Origin: Streptomyces sp. MST-110588
GTDB taxonomy: Bacteria > Actinomycetota > Actinomycetes > Streptomycetales > Streptomycetaceae
DNA length: 64,000 nucleotides
Reading direction: 5' to 3'
NCBI RefSeq assembly: GCF_022695595.1
Contig: NZ_CP074380.1
Location: 2,101,501 to 2,165,500, forward strand
Under the pieces are notes generated by a model. It ran no database searches, had not been told where the DNA came from, and saw only the letters and a list, made by a program, of their open reading frames with translations. Shown here in pieces: positions 1-10,468 of this stretch (positions are counted from its first letter, which is position 1; every line of letters starts with the position of its first letter). A program made the position numbers and the translations under genes.

Positions 1-1
1 C

Positions 2-187
2 GGCTACAGCGACCTCACGAGCGCGGTGCGCGGCTTGCTCTCGACGGGACTTTTCGACGCGGCTCTGGAGGTCACCGACCAGGCGCAGGTGGAAAAGGAA
101 CTGTCCGAGGCGCTGCATCCCCACCAACGCGGGGACGGCACCGTCTGGATGCCGAACGTCTTCCGTTACCTCGTCGCACGCACGTGA
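2..187 (+). CDS. C-terminal fragment of an unidentified protein (5' end outside window)
   Basis: An open frame enters from the left edge and stops at a TGA at 185-187, giving the last 61 residues of a protein ending MPNVFRYLVART. The codons have the expected high third-position GC. The ending is reminiscent of SAM-dependent methyltransferases or other small enzymes, but no diagnostic motif lies in the visible part, so I do not assign a function. It converges on ffh. Confidence 0.5.
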   Translation, partial: GYSDLTSAVRGLLSTGLFDAALEVTDQAQVEKELSEALHPHQRGDGTVWMPNVFRYLVART

Positions 188-639
188 AGTCCGCCGCCTT
201 CACACGGGCCTGACGCCGCTTCACTTCTGTCGTACGCGCGCAGCACCACGCACGCTTGCGCCGTACGCGGTCGGGTGCCCAGTCGTACGGCGCCGCCTCG
301 CGTCGGGCGCCGGTGACCGGCATGTGAGCGTTCCCTTCCACTCCGCGCGCGTGCGCATGCCGATTCAGCAGGTGGCAAGAGTCCGCGCGAAAGTCTTGCC
401 GATTCCCGGTCGCCGAGCTGACCTGCCGGGACATGAGGTCTCTGGCTGTCTCTGGCCCGTATCTCCCGGGGGGACGGTGAGACGTCGAGCGAGCCGGAGA
501 GCCGTACGCGGACCGCGGCTGCGCGGGCCTCCGTGGTGACAGGGCTCTCGGTGGCCACCCCTGCCCGGCTCGGGCGAGGCGGTAGGGCTCGGCTGGACCT
601 GCTGACAGCGGCCGGGCCGGGGCCGGGAGCGGGAAGAAC
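188..639. other. Intergenic stretch without a recognised gene
   Basis: About 450 bases between the left-edge gene and the ffh terminator. Short open frames on both strands have compositions typical of antisense shadows and no convincing ribosome site. A 7-bp inverted repeat (GGCAAGA at 374-380, TCTTGCC at 394-400) could form a hairpin, possibly ending the left-edge transcript, but it has no T-run. Nothing else seen. Confidence 0.4.
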
Positions 640-669
640 AAACCCCCGGTCGCGGGCGGCCGGGGGTTT
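640..669 (-). terminator. Terminator downstream of ffh
   Basis: Perfect 10-bp stem (AAACCCCCGG at 640-649, CCGGGGGTTT at 660-669) with a 10-base loop, just after the ffh stop. Stem strength and A/T ends fit an intrinsic terminator that can work in both directions. Confidence 0.8.
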
Positions 670-683
670 GGAGGTAGGGGACG

Positions 684-2234
684 TCAGCCCATGAACTTCT
701 TGAACTCCTCGGGGAGTTCGAAGTTCTGCGGGTCCTGGCCCTGCGGGAGCCCCAGGGGGTTGCCGGACTGGGCGGCCTCGCGGCGGGCGGCGGCGGCCTC
801 CTCGTCGGCCTTGCGCTTCATCGGGTTACCGCTGCGCTGCTTGCCCTTGACCTTCTTCTGCTGCTTCTTCTTCTTGGCCGCGCCACCGCCCATGCCCGGG
901 ATACCCGGCATGCCCGGCATCCCGCCGCCCTGGGCCACCTTCGACATCATCTTGCGGGCCTCGAAGAAGCGCTCGACCAGGTTCTTCACGGCGCTGACGT
1001 CGACGCCGGACCCCTTGGCGATACGGGCGCGCCGGGAGCCGTTGATGATGGTGGGGTCCTGGCGTTCGGCCGGGGTCATCGACTTGATGATCGCGGCCGT
1101 GCGGTCGACCTCGCGCTCGTCGAGGTTGTTGATCTGCTCCTTCATCTGCGCCATACCGGGCAGCATGCCGAGCAGCTTGGAGATGGAGCCCATCTTGCGG
1201 ACCTGCTCCATCTGGGCCAGGAAGTCATCGAGCGTGAAGTCCTTGCCCTTGCTGCTCGCCAGCTTGGAGGCCATCTTCTCGGCCTCTTGCTGGCTGAAGG
1301 TCTGCTCGGCCTTCTCGATCAGCGTGAGCACGTCGCCCATGCCGAGGATGCGGGACGCCATGCGGTCCGGGTGGAACGCGTCGAAGTCGTCCAGCTTCTC
1401 GCCGTTGGAGGCGAACATGATCTGCTTGCCGGTGACGTGCGCGATCGAGAGCGCGGCACCACCGCGGGCGTCACCGTCGAGCTTGGAGAGCACCACGCCG
1501 TCGAAGCCGACGCCGTCGCGGAACGCCTCGGCGGTGTTGACGGCGTCCTGGCCGATCATCGCGTCGACGACGAAGAGGACCTCGTCGGGCTTGACCGCGT
1601 CGCGGATGTCCGCGGCCTGCTGCATCAGTTCCTGGTCGATGCCCAGGCGGCCGGCGGTGTCGACGATGACGACGTCGTGCTGCTTGGCGCGGGCGTACTC
1701 GATCGAGTCCTGAGCGACCTTGACCGGGTCACCGACACCGTTGCCCGGTTCGGGGGCGTAGATGGCGACGTTCGCGCGCTCGGCGACCACCGAGAGCTGG
1801 TTGACGGCGTTGGGGCGCTGGAGGTCACAGGCGACGAGCAGCGGGGCGTGACCCTGCTGCTTGAGCCAGTGGCCGAGCTTTCCGGCGAGCGTGGTCTTAC
1901 CGGCACCCTGGAGACCGGCGAGCATGATGACGGTCGGCGGGGTCTTGGCGAAGCGCAGCCGGCGGGTCTCGCCACCAAGGATGCCCACGAGCTCATCGTT
2001 GACGATCTTGATGACCTGCTGGGCGGGGTTCAGCGCCTGGGAGACCTCGGAGCCCAGCGCCCGTTCCTTGACCTGCTTGATGAAGGCGCGGACGACGGGC
2101 AGTGCGACATCGGCCTCAAGGAGGGCGATACGGATCTCGCGCGCCGTGGCGTCGATGTCCGCCTCGGAAAGGCGGCCCTTGCCCCGGAGGTTTTTGAAAG
2201 TACTCGCCAGGCGGTCGGAAAGCGTATCGAACAC
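684..2234 (-). CDS. ffh: Signal recognition particle protein Ffh (SRP54 GTPase)
   Basis: This is the protein part of the signal recognition particle. It binds signal peptides of nascent membrane and secreted proteins and 4.5S RNA, and docks with FtsY (also in this window). The 516-residue product has the N domain (1-100), the G domain with P-loop GLQGAGKTT (about 107-115), DTAGR (about 194) and TKLDGDARGG, and a Met-rich M domain ending in a run of GMPGMP repeats and a basic tail. Start is GTG at 2232-2234 giving MFDTLSDRL, with GAGG a little far upstream. Length and start match the actinobacterial family. It lies 177 bases downstream of glnD in the same direction and probably has its own promoter. 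Confidence 0.97.
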   Translation of the reverse strand: MFDTLSDRLASTFKNLRGKGRLSEADIDATAREIRIALLEADVALPVVRAFIKQVKERALGSEVSQALNPAQQVIKIVNDELVGILGGETRRLRFAKTPPTVIMLAGLQGAGKTTLAGKLGHWLKQQGHAPLLVACDLQRPNAVNQLSVVAERANVAIYAPEPGNGVGDPVKVAQDSIEYARAKQHDVVIVDTAGRLGIDQELMQQAADIRDAVKPDEVLFVVDAMIGQDAVNTAEAFRDGVGFDGVVLSKLDGDARGGAALSIAHVTGKQIMFASNGEKLDDFDAFHPDRMASRILGMGDVLTLIEKAEQTFSQQEAEKMASKLASSKGKDFTLDDFLAQMEQVRKMGSISKLLGMLPGMAQMKEQINNLDEREVDRTAAIIKSMTPAERQDPTIINGSRRARIAKGSGVDVSAVKNLVERFFEARKMMSKVAQGGGMPGMPGIPGMGGGAAKKKKQQKKVKGKQRSGNPMKRKADEEAAAARREAAQSGNPLGLPQGQDPQNFELPEEFKKFMG

Positions 2235-2276
2235 GGCGGTCGTCGATCCTCGGGGTCGGGGGCAGGGTCAAGTCGG

Positions 2277-2304
2277 CTTCTAGGGTATCCGGCCGTGCAA
2301 GCAA
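2277..2304 (-). promoter_or_regulatory. Candidate promoter of ffh
   Basis: On the minus strand TTGCTT (2299-2304) is followed after 16 bases by TAGAAG (2277-2282), about 43 bases before the ffh start. It resembles a housekeeping sigma site; the -10 is imperfect. Confidence 0.4.
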
Positions 2305-2369
2305 CCCGCCCCTGCCTGCCGGAAAGCGGGACTGAGGGCGGCTCCCGGTTCAGCGGGAGACTGCCTGCC

Positions 2370-2410
2370 CTCTGCCCGGCGGTCTTCGGCCGGGAGCCCG
2401 AGGGGCAGAG
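2370..2410 (-). terminator. Hairpin immediately after glnD
   Basis: CTCTGCCC (2370-2377) pairs with GGGCAGAG (2403-2410), with further GC pairing inside. It sits one base beyond the glnD stop, so it probably ends or attenuates the amtB-glnK-glnD transcript. No T-run. Confidence 0.5.
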
Positions 2411-2411
2411 A

Positions 2412-5279
2412 TCATCGCAGTGCGGTCTCGACCGTGCGGGCCACCTCCAGGGCCGCGGTCTCCGTCAGCGGCTCGCCTTTCGGGTCCGTGACGTAGAAGG
2501 CGTCCACGGCGTTGGCTCCCAGGGTGCTCACGTGCGCGCTGCGCACCTGGACCCCGGCGTCCTCCAGGGCGCGCCCGATCCGGTGCAGCAGACCCTGGGC
2601 GTCCTGGGCGCGCACTTCAATCACGGTCGCGGTCCGGGAGCCGTCCGCCGCGACCGTCACGCGGGGCGGCGGGGCCTGCGCCCCGCGGGAGCGCCGCGCG
2701 TACGCCCGTTCCCGTTCCGCGAGCCGGGCCGGGATGTCCAGCGAGCCGTCCAGGGCCCGTACGAGGTCCGCACGCAGTCGTACGGCCTGTGGGAGCGAGC
2801 CGTACTCCGCGGCGACCCGCCAGCTCAGGAGCAGCACCGCACCCTCCCCGAGGGGATCGAGAACGCACAGGTCGGCGGCGCGGACGGTGAGCCGGTGCAC
2901 GGCCAGCACGCCCGCGGCGGCGGGCAGTACGCCGGGCTGTTCCGGGACGGCCATCAGCAGTTCGACGCCCACCGGCTCAGGGCCGGGGGCTTCCTGCGGC
3001 ATCTCGGCCGGGGACCCGGTCAGGGGCTCGGCCAGGGGCCCGGTCGGAGGCTCGAAGCGCGCGTGGTGTGAGTGGAGGGTCAGGACGGGACCGGCTGTGC
3101 GCCATGCCTCGATGGCCAGGCGCTCCTGTTCGGCGGTCGGCTTCTGTGCCGTACGCCGCTGGGGCGTGGGCCGGCCCGCCAGCCATGCCGTGACGCGTTT
3201 CACGAGGTCGGCGACGAGGGCGCCGCGCCATGCGCTCCAGGCGGCGGGGCCGGTCGCCAGCGCGTCGGCTTCGGTGAGGGCATGCAGCAGCTCCAGCATG
3301 CCGGCGTCGACACCGGACGTGATGCCGGGGCCGCCGGCCGCGACATCGGCGCCGCTGGTCATGTCGTCGGTGCCGCTGGTTGTGACGCCGAGGCCGCCGG
3401 CGATGTCGTCGGTCGTGGCGGCGGTCCCGGGAGCGACGGACGCAGGGGGCGGGGCGGGTGCAGGGGCCAGGACGGCGGGTGGGCCGCTGCCGGCCAGGGC
3501 GGAGATGACCGAGGTGACGGTGGCGGGGTCGTCCAGGTCCCGGCGGGTGGCCGTGTCGACCAGGAGGAGGTGGTGCCGTACGAGTGTGGAGATCACCGCC
3601 ACGTCCTCGGCGCCGAAGCCGAGGCGGGCCGCGACGTCACGGGCGACGGCCTCCCCCGCCACCGAGTGATCGCCGGGCTGTCCCTTGCCGATGTCGTGCA
3701 GCAGCGCCGCGACGAGCAGCAGATCGGGGCGGTGGACGCGCCGGGTCAGCGCGGCGGCCCGGACGGCCGTCTCGATCAGGTGACGGTCCACGGTCCAGCG
3801 GTGCACGGGGTTGCGCTGCGGACGGCAGCGGACCCGCTCCCATTCGGGCAGCAGCCGCGAGACGATTCCCTCCGCTTCCAGCGCCTCCCATACGGGGACG
3901 GTGTGGGCGCCCGCACCGAGCAGGGTGACCAGCGCTTCGCGCGCCTCGGCGGGCCAGGGGGACGGCAGCGGGTGCGCATCGGCGGCCAGCCGCCGGGCGG
4001 CGTGCGGGGACAGCGGCAGTCCGGCCTGCGCCGCGGCTGCCGCGGCGCGCAGTACCAGGACCGGATCGCGCTCGGGACGCGCGGTACGTGCCAGCACCAC
4101 CTCGCCCTCGTGCTCGACCACGCCCTCGGCGAGCGGCGAGCGCTCCGTCCTGCCCCGCCCCGCCCTGCCCGCCGTGCGGCCGGTCAGCAGACCTCGGAGC
4201 ACGGGGCGTACGGACCGGGCGCGCAGCACCTGTCCCACCTCGCGCCAGGTCACCTCTCCCGCGTAGGAGATCGTGCGTGCGGACTCGTACACCTGCCGCA
4301 GCAGCACATCGGCGTCCGGCAGGCCCAAGGCCGCGGCCACCTGGTCCTGTTCCTGGAGCGCAAGCCGGTCGGTGGCACGGCCGGTCGCCAGGTGCAGCGC
4401 GTCCCGTACGTCCAGCAGGTGGGAGCGGGCCGCTTCCAGGCCCTCGCGTGGCGCGTCGGCGAGCCACGAGGCGGCCACCGCCCGCAGGGCCGCCGCGTCC
4501 CGCAGCCCGCCGCCGGCCTCCTTCACATCCGGTTCCAGGAGGTAGCGCAACTCGCCTTGGCGGACGGCTCGTTCCCGGCACAGTTCACCCAGTTCAGGCA
4601 GCCGCCCGGGGGCCTGCGCACGCCAGTCGGCGAAGACGGTGGTGCGCAGCGCGGCCGTCAGCTCCGGGTCGCCCGCCAGGTGCCGGGCGTCCAGCAGCCC
4701 CAGGTGGACCTTGAGGTCCTCACGGGCGGTCCGGCGGGCTTCGGCGGGTGTGCGCACCGAGTGGTCCAGCGCCAGGCCGAGGTCCCAGACCGGGTACCAG
4801 AGGTGGTCGGCGAGTGCGGCGATGTGGTGCGGGCGGGCCCGGCCGTCGTGCAGCAGAAGCAGGTCCAGGTCGCTGCGCGGAGAGAGTTCGCCGCGCCCGT
4901 AGCCGCCTACGGCGACCAGCGCGGCGCCCCGTACTCCTGTGGCGGCGAGCCCGCCCGCGAACAGGGCCGCCAGCCAGTGATCGGTCAGCCGGGCCAGGGC
5001 GGTGCGGCGGGGCGCGCCGACGGGGCCGTCCTGCTGGAGGAGCCGCAGCCGCGCCGCCGCGTAACCGCCTTCTCCCGCCGCGCACCCGCCGTCCGCAGCG
5101 GCCACGGCCGGTACGGCGACGGCGGGCGTGACGCCGGCCGGGACGACACCGGCGACCGTGTCGTCCGGGCCGGGGCGGCCCGGTGTCTGCGGTCCTTCGG
5201 TGTCCTTGGCTTCCCCGGCGCTCTCCGCCAACTCTGCTGCTCCCTGGTCGCGTTGTGGGTGATGGTTCTGCTGTGTCAC
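2412..5279 (-). CDS. glnD: PII-protein nucleotidyltransferase GlnD
   Basis: Nitrogen-signal enzyme that modifies PII. In Streptomyces the known reaction is adenylylation and de-adenylylation of GlnK on its T-loop tyrosine, rather than uridylylation as in enterics. The 955-residue product shows a nucleotidyltransferase motif GGYGRGELSPRSDLDLL (about 125-141), an HD phosphohydrolase motif LLHDIGKG (about 530) and two C-terminal ACT-type regions (about 770-955). The first 70 residues are a low-complexity Pro/Ala/Gly extension. A second insertion of about 65 low-complexity residues lies in the HD region and coincides with a 21-bp tandem repeat. Start is GTG at 5277-5279. It is 42 bases behind glnK in the amtB-glnK-glnD operon. 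Confidence 0.95.
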   Translation of the reverse strand: MTQQNHHPQRDQGAAELAESAGEAKDTEGPQTPGRPGPDDTVAGVVPAGVTPAVAVPAVAAADGGCAAGEGGYAAARLRLLQQDGPVGAPRRTALARLTDHWLAALFAGGLAATGVRGAALVAVGGYGRGELSPRSDLDLLLLHDGRARPHHIAALADHLWYPVWDLGLALDHSVRTPAEARRTAREDLKVHLGLLDARHLAGDPELTAALRTTVFADWRAQAPGRLPELGELCRERAVRQGELRYLLEPDVKEAGGGLRDAAALRAVAASWLADAPREGLEAARSHLLDVRDALHLATGRATDRLALQEQDQVAAALGLPDADVLLRQVYESARTISYAGEVTWREVGQVLRARSVRPVLRGLLTGRTAGRAGRGRTERSPLAEGVVEHEGEVVLARTARPERDPVLVLRAAAAAAQAGLPLSPHAARRLAADAHPLPSPWPAEAREALVTLLGAGAHTVPVWEALEAEGIVSRLLPEWERVRCRPQRNPVHRWTVDRHLIETAVRAAALTRRVHRPDLLLVAALLHDIGKGQPGDHSVAGEAVARDVAARLGFGAEDVAVISTLVRHHLLLVDTATRRDLDDPATVTSVISALAGSGPPAVLAPAPAPPPASVAPGTAATTDDIAGGLGVTTSGTDDMTSGADVAAGGPGITSGVDAGMLELLHALTEADALATGPAAWSAWRGALVADLVKRVTAWLAGRPTPQRRTAQKPTAEQERLAIEAWRTAGPVLTLHSHHARFEPPTGPLAEPLTGSPAEMPQEAPGPEPVGVELLMAVPEQPGVLPAAAGVLAVHRLTVRAADLCVLDPLGEGAVLLLSWRVAAEYGSLPQAVRLRADLVRALDGSLDIPARLAERERAYARRSRGAQAPPPRVTVAADGSRTATVIEVRAQDAQGLLHRIGRALEDAGVQVRSAHVSTLGANAVDAFYVTDPKGEPLTETAALEVARTVETALR
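3330..3413. repeat. 21-bp in-frame tandem repeat inside glnD
   Basis: Four consecutive 21-base units start at 3330, 3351, 3372 and 3393, each beginning GCCGC and most ending in TCGGT or TCGGC. They encode a seven-residue degenerate repeat (Gly/Thr/Asp-rich) in an insertion of the GlnD HD region. A minisatellite expansion is the simplest reading. Confidence 0.6.
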
Positions 5280-5321
5280 GTGCGTTCCGCAGGGCAGGAG
5301 AGACGGTCCCGGCCCCGTGTC

Positions 5322-7204
<1,883 letters not shown>

Positions 7205-7286
7205 CGGCGTCTCCTCGTCGTCGATGCGGCCCGTGCGGGTGTGGAGCTGGGTGGGCCGGCTTTCGCCACGAGGCTGTCGCAGCACG

Positions 7287-7324
7287 GTTTCAGCCAGAAC
7301 CCGTCGATGTTTCACCGCAGTGAC
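7287..7324 (-). promoter_or_regulatory. GlnR-type box upstream of amtB
   Basis: On the minus strand the order is GTCAC-N6-GAAAC-N6-GGGTT-N6-GAAAC, four 5-base half-sites with exact 6-base spacing. This is the organisation of the Streptomyces GlnR consensus (GTNAC-N6-GAAAC repeated); only the third half-site is poor. It lies 83-120 bases upstream of the amtB start. GlnR, itself not in the window, activates amtB under nitrogen limitation in S. coelicolor. Confidence 0.75.
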
Positions 7325-7636
7325 GAAGAAGGCGTGTGTGTTACGCCCCTATGAATTACGGGATCGGCCCGCCGCCCCACGCCTGGCGCCCCACCGCTCC
7401 CCTCGCCCTACTCTGGCCGCCGCTTCCGGCCCCACGCATGGCCCGGCCGCGACTGCCGCCCGCAGGACCTGGCGTGGGGGAGCCGAGTCGGGCTGTTGGG
7501 GCGGTGGCCGCGGCCGGGGGCTGGGGCGCCGTCAGACGGAGTCACGTTCCGGCGGAGACCGGATCCAGGGGCGAAGTCCAGAGGTCGGGGGCCGAAGAGC
7601 GGAGGTCAGGGCGCGAACGATCAGAGGCGCAGGCCA
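7325..7636. other. Intergenic region between nsdA and the amtB control region
   Basis: GC-rich spacer with no convincing reading frame. Another GTAAC half-site on the minus strand (7340-7344) could extend the GlnR region. No clear terminator for nsdA was found by eye. Confidence 0.35.
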
Positions 7637-9112
7637 TCAGATGGCCTCCGCGGCGGTTTCCGGCAGTTCGCGCGCCAGCTCGTCACTGAGCTGGATCACC
7701 TCGGCGACGTTGTCGTAATGCCGCGAGGCGATGTCCACGGTCTTGCGCAGCCGGGTGTTGACCCGCTCCGAGCGCACCTTTCTGGCCAGCGGGATGGCCT
7801 GCCGCGCCAGCACCGCACACTGTTCCGGCTCCTGTTCCAGCAGATGGACCGTCGCCATGCCGATCAGGTTGAGGGCGTACGAGCGCTGGTGCTCATCGTC
7901 CTCGCCGAAGAGCTGGACCGCCCGCTCCATCACGGGGCGGGCCAGCGAGGCGTAGGTCGGGCTGCGTCCGGCGACATAGGCCAGGTCGCGGTAGGAGTGG
8001 GCGTTCTCCGCGTTCAGCTCGGCCTCCGAGAAGAAGCGGATCCAGTCCGGCTCGGGCTCGCCCGTCTGGACGTCGGCGAAGGTGTCCTCGGCCATCCGCA
8101 CGGCCCGTTTGACCTTGCCGGGCTGGCCCATGCCCGCGTACGCCCGCGCCTCCATCGCATACAGCATCGCCTGCGTACGCGGCGTCGCGGTCTCCCGGCT
8201 GCCGTACTGCGCGAGGTGGATCAGTTCCAGGGCGTCGTCCGGACGGTCCAGATGGATCATCTGGCGGCTCATGCTGGACAGGACGTACGAGCCGAGCGGG
8301 CGGTCGCCGGCTTCCTTGGAGGCGTGCAGCGCGAGGACGAAGTACTTCTGGGCGGTGGGCTGGAGGCCGACGTCGTAGCTCATCCACCCGGCCAGCTCGG
8401 CCAGTTCGGCGGCGACCCTGAACAGCCGTCTGGAGACCTCTTCGGGGTGGGGCTCCTGGAGCAGGTCGGTGACCTCGTGCAGTTGGCCGACCACCGCCTT
8501 GCGGCGCAGTCCGCCGCCGCACTGGGCGTCCCACTGCCGGAACATCACGGTCGTCTCCTCCAGCAGGTCCAGCTCCGGCCCGGACAGTTGCGAGGCGCGC
8601 CGGCTCCGGTCGAGGGAGACCGGCTGTGCCTCCCCGCCGGGCCCCGCGCTCACCGGCACCAGCCAGCGCTGCATCGGCTCGATCAGGGCGGGTCCCGCGG
8701 AGAGCCCCAGCGACGTCCCCAGGAAGCCGCGCCGGGCCAGCATCAGGTCGCTGCGGGAGAATTCGCTGATCAGGGAGACCGTCTGGGGGCCGGCCCAGGG
8801 CAGGTCCACGCCGGAGACGGACGGTGACTGGTGGGCGGAGCGCAGTCCCAGCTCCTCGACGCCGACCACACAGCCGAAGCGCTCGGAGAACAGCTCGGAC
8901 AGGATGCGCGGGATGGGCTCGCGCGGCTGCTCGCCGTCCAGCCAGCGCCGTACGCGGGAGGTGTCCGTACTGACGTGGTGGGCGCCCATCTGCCGGGCGC
9001 GGCGGTTGACCTGGCGCGCCAGTTCGCCCTTGGACCAGCCGCTGCGCACGAACCACGAGCGCAGTTGCTCGTTGGGGCGCTTGTCAGCACCGGTGCCGCC
9101 ATTGCCGCCCAT
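7637..9112 (-). CDS. nsdA: NsdA-type negative regulator of differentiation (TPR-like)
   Basis: Homologue, by recognition of sequence and gene position, of S. coelicolor NsdA (SCO5582 as I recall), whose loss raises antibiotic production and sporulation. The 491-residue protein begins MGGNGGTGADKRPNEQLRSWFVRSG, followed by an HTH-like N-terminal region (about 20-75: GWSKGELARQVNRRAR, then TDTSRVRRWLDGEQPR) and a long helical region (150-490) that resembles TPR repeats. Start chosen at ATG 9110-9112 with GGGGGCG upstream; an ATG 15 bases earlier is also possible. Acts in the cytoplasm; its direct target is not evident from sequence. Divergent from the primase-domain gene. Confidence 0.9.
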   Translation of the reverse strand: MGGNGGTGADKRPNEQLRSWFVRSGWSKGELARQVNRRARQMGAHHVSTDTSRVRRWLDGEQPREPIPRILSELFSERFGCVVGVEELGLRSAHQSPSVSGVDLPWAGPQTVSLISEFSRSDLMLARRGFLGTSLGLSAGPALIEPMQRWLVPVSAGPGGEAQPVSLDRSRRASQLSGPELDLLEETTVMFRQWDAQCGGGLRRKAVVGQLHEVTDLLQEPHPEEVSRRLFRVAAELAELAGWMSYDVGLQPTAQKYFVLALHASKEAGDRPLGSYVLSSMSRQMIHLDRPDDALELIHLAQYGSRETATPRTQAMLYAMEARAYAGMGQPGKVKRAVRMAEDTFADVQTGEPEPDWIRFFSEAELNAENAHSYRDLAYVAGRSPTYASLARPVMERAVQLFGEDDEHQRSYALNLIGMATVHLLEQEPEQCAVLARQAIPLARKVRSERVNTRLRKTVDIASRHYDNVAEVIQLSDELARELPETAAEAI

Positions 9113-9198
9113 TGGGAACGCCCCCATCCCGAATCACCGCTCTGCCCGCGAACCGACGGGCCGGATGCCGTCCGCCGGGACGGGTCCGTCCGGGAGTT

Positions 9199-9226
9199 CG
9201 TCTACCCGATCACGGAAACCGGTCAA
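9199..9226 (-). promoter_or_regulatory. Candidate promoter of nsdA
   Basis: Minus-strand TTGACC (9221-9226), 16-base spacer, TAGACG (9199-9204), about 87 bases before the nsdA start. The -35 is good and the -10 moderate. Confidence 0.4.
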
Positions 9227-9578
9227 CCACGTTCGCCCGCGAGGACGGACTGTGGCTTGCCTCCGGCATACCCGTACGACTGACGTTTCTCCGAGGTTCG
9301 TGCACTGAAAGTAATCCTACGATCACGGCTCCGGCGAGGGCGATCCCGGAAACGCCACCATTCGCCACCCCTTCGAATGAACTCACGAGGCAGTAGGCGC
9401 GATTGACTTGACACTGGTCGCGGAGGGTTGGGCGGACAGAAGCGCGCGAAGGCGCACACCCTTCTTCGCACCACCCATCACACCACCACACGCCTTTGGG
9501 GGGCCTCGAACGTCAACGGAGTGTAACGATGGCGCTCCGGCTCGTAACCACCGGCACACACCACCCGTTGGAGGGGGT
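9227..9578. other. Divergent intergenic region nsdA / primase-domain gene
   Basis: About 350 bases, locally richer in A/T than the surroundings. A TTGACA-like hexamer occurs near 9413 on the plus strand without a convincing -10. A short minus-strand frame with a hydrophobic stretch is visible but lacks a ribosome site, so I do not call it. Confidence 0.3.
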
Positions 9579-10271
9579 ATGGGCTTCACGATCGGCGGCA
9601 TCCGGGACATGCGGTCCACTACGCGGCGCCGAACCCGCTCGTCCGAGAGCACGGCGGTGGCGGAGTACACCGGCCTGTGGGGCTGGGACGTGGTGCCCGG
9701 CGCCCGTGCGCTGCGCGGCGGCAACGGCCGTACGGAATGCTCGTGCGGCGCGCCCGGCTGTCCGGCGCCGGGAGCGCACCCCTTGGAGTTCGCGCGGGAA
9801 CTGCCGGCCGGCGCCACTCTCGAAGAGGCCGCGGCGGCCTGGGCCCGCACCCCGGGCGCGGCCGTCCTGCTCCCGGTGGGGCGCTCGTTCGACATCCTGG
9901 AGGTACTGGAGGCGGCGGGCCGCAGCGCGCTGGTACGGCTGGAGAGGATGGGCCTGCCGCTGGGCCCGGTGGCCGCCACGCCGACCGGGCGGGCACTGTT
10001 CTTCGTGGCCCCGGGGGCCGCCGCCGGCCTCCCCGGGCTGCTGTACCGGATGGGCTGGGACGACGCCGCCCTGGATCTCGGCTGCCTGGGGCCCGGCGAT
10101 TACATCACCGCCCCGCCGTGCGACCTCGGCGGCCTCGGACCCATGCGCTGGCTGCGCCCGCCGACCCTGGAGGCGGCCGGCCGGCCCCCGCAGGCCCGTC
10201 TGCTGCTGGGCACCCTGGCGTACGTCTGCCACCGGTCCGCGCACCAAGGGGGCCGGCGGAGCGGCGCCTGA
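9579..10271 (+). CDS. Bifunctional DNA primase/polymerase-domain protein
   Basis: Predicted 230-residue protein with the N-terminal fold shared by small prim-pol proteins of actinobacteria. It has the block CSCGAPGCPAPGAHPLEFAREL (residues about 48-69; Cys and His pattern typical of the family) and the motif GPGDYITAPP near the C-terminal third. Family members in Streptomyces are stand-alone homologues of plasmid primase domains; their cellular role is not established. Start is ATG 9579 with GGAGG four bases upstream; the frame is open further upstream but without a ribosome site. Divergent from nsdA, convergent with ftsY, separated from it by a strong terminator. Confidence 0.8.
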   Translation: MGFTIGGIRDMRSTTRRRTRSSESTAVAEYTGLWGWDVVPGARALRGGNGRTECSCGAPGCPAPGAHPLEFARELPAGATLEEAAAAWARTPGAAVLLPVGRSFDILEVLEAAGRSALVRLERMGLPLGPVAATPTGRALFFVAPGAAAGLPGLLYRMGWDDAALDLGCLGPGDYITAPPCDLGGLGPMRWLRPPTLEAAGRPPQARLLLGTLAYVCHRSAHQGGRRSGA

Positions 10272-10380
10272 CGGCGACGTGAGCGGCACAGCGATACGCG
10301 GAACACGCTAAAGCACGCATAAGCACGTAAAGGCACGTGGGGCACGTGGCGCACATAGACACACGCGGCGAGACGCGAAA

Positions 10381-10415
10381 GCGCCCCACCGCGTCTCCGT
10401 GACGCGGCGGGGCGC
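10381..10415. terminator. Bidirectional terminator between the primase-domain gene and ftsY
   Basis: A 15-bp stem (10381-10395 with 10401-10415, one mismatch) and a 5-base loop between two convergent genes. Confidence 0.8.
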
Positions 10416-10468
10416 TCCTTGAGCCCTTCAGCCCTTCAGGCCCTGTCGGGCGGGCAGCCGTGCGGCTG

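Noticed and set aside
324..539. 71-residue plus-strand frame in the first intergenic region
   Set aside because: Arg/Pro-rich, no ribosome site, no similarity to any known family.
9210..9491. 93-residue minus-strand frame with a hydrophobic stretch upstream of nsdA
   Set aside because: No ribosome site and located in a promoter region; the hydrophobic run (GIALAGAVIVGLL) is interesting but not enough.
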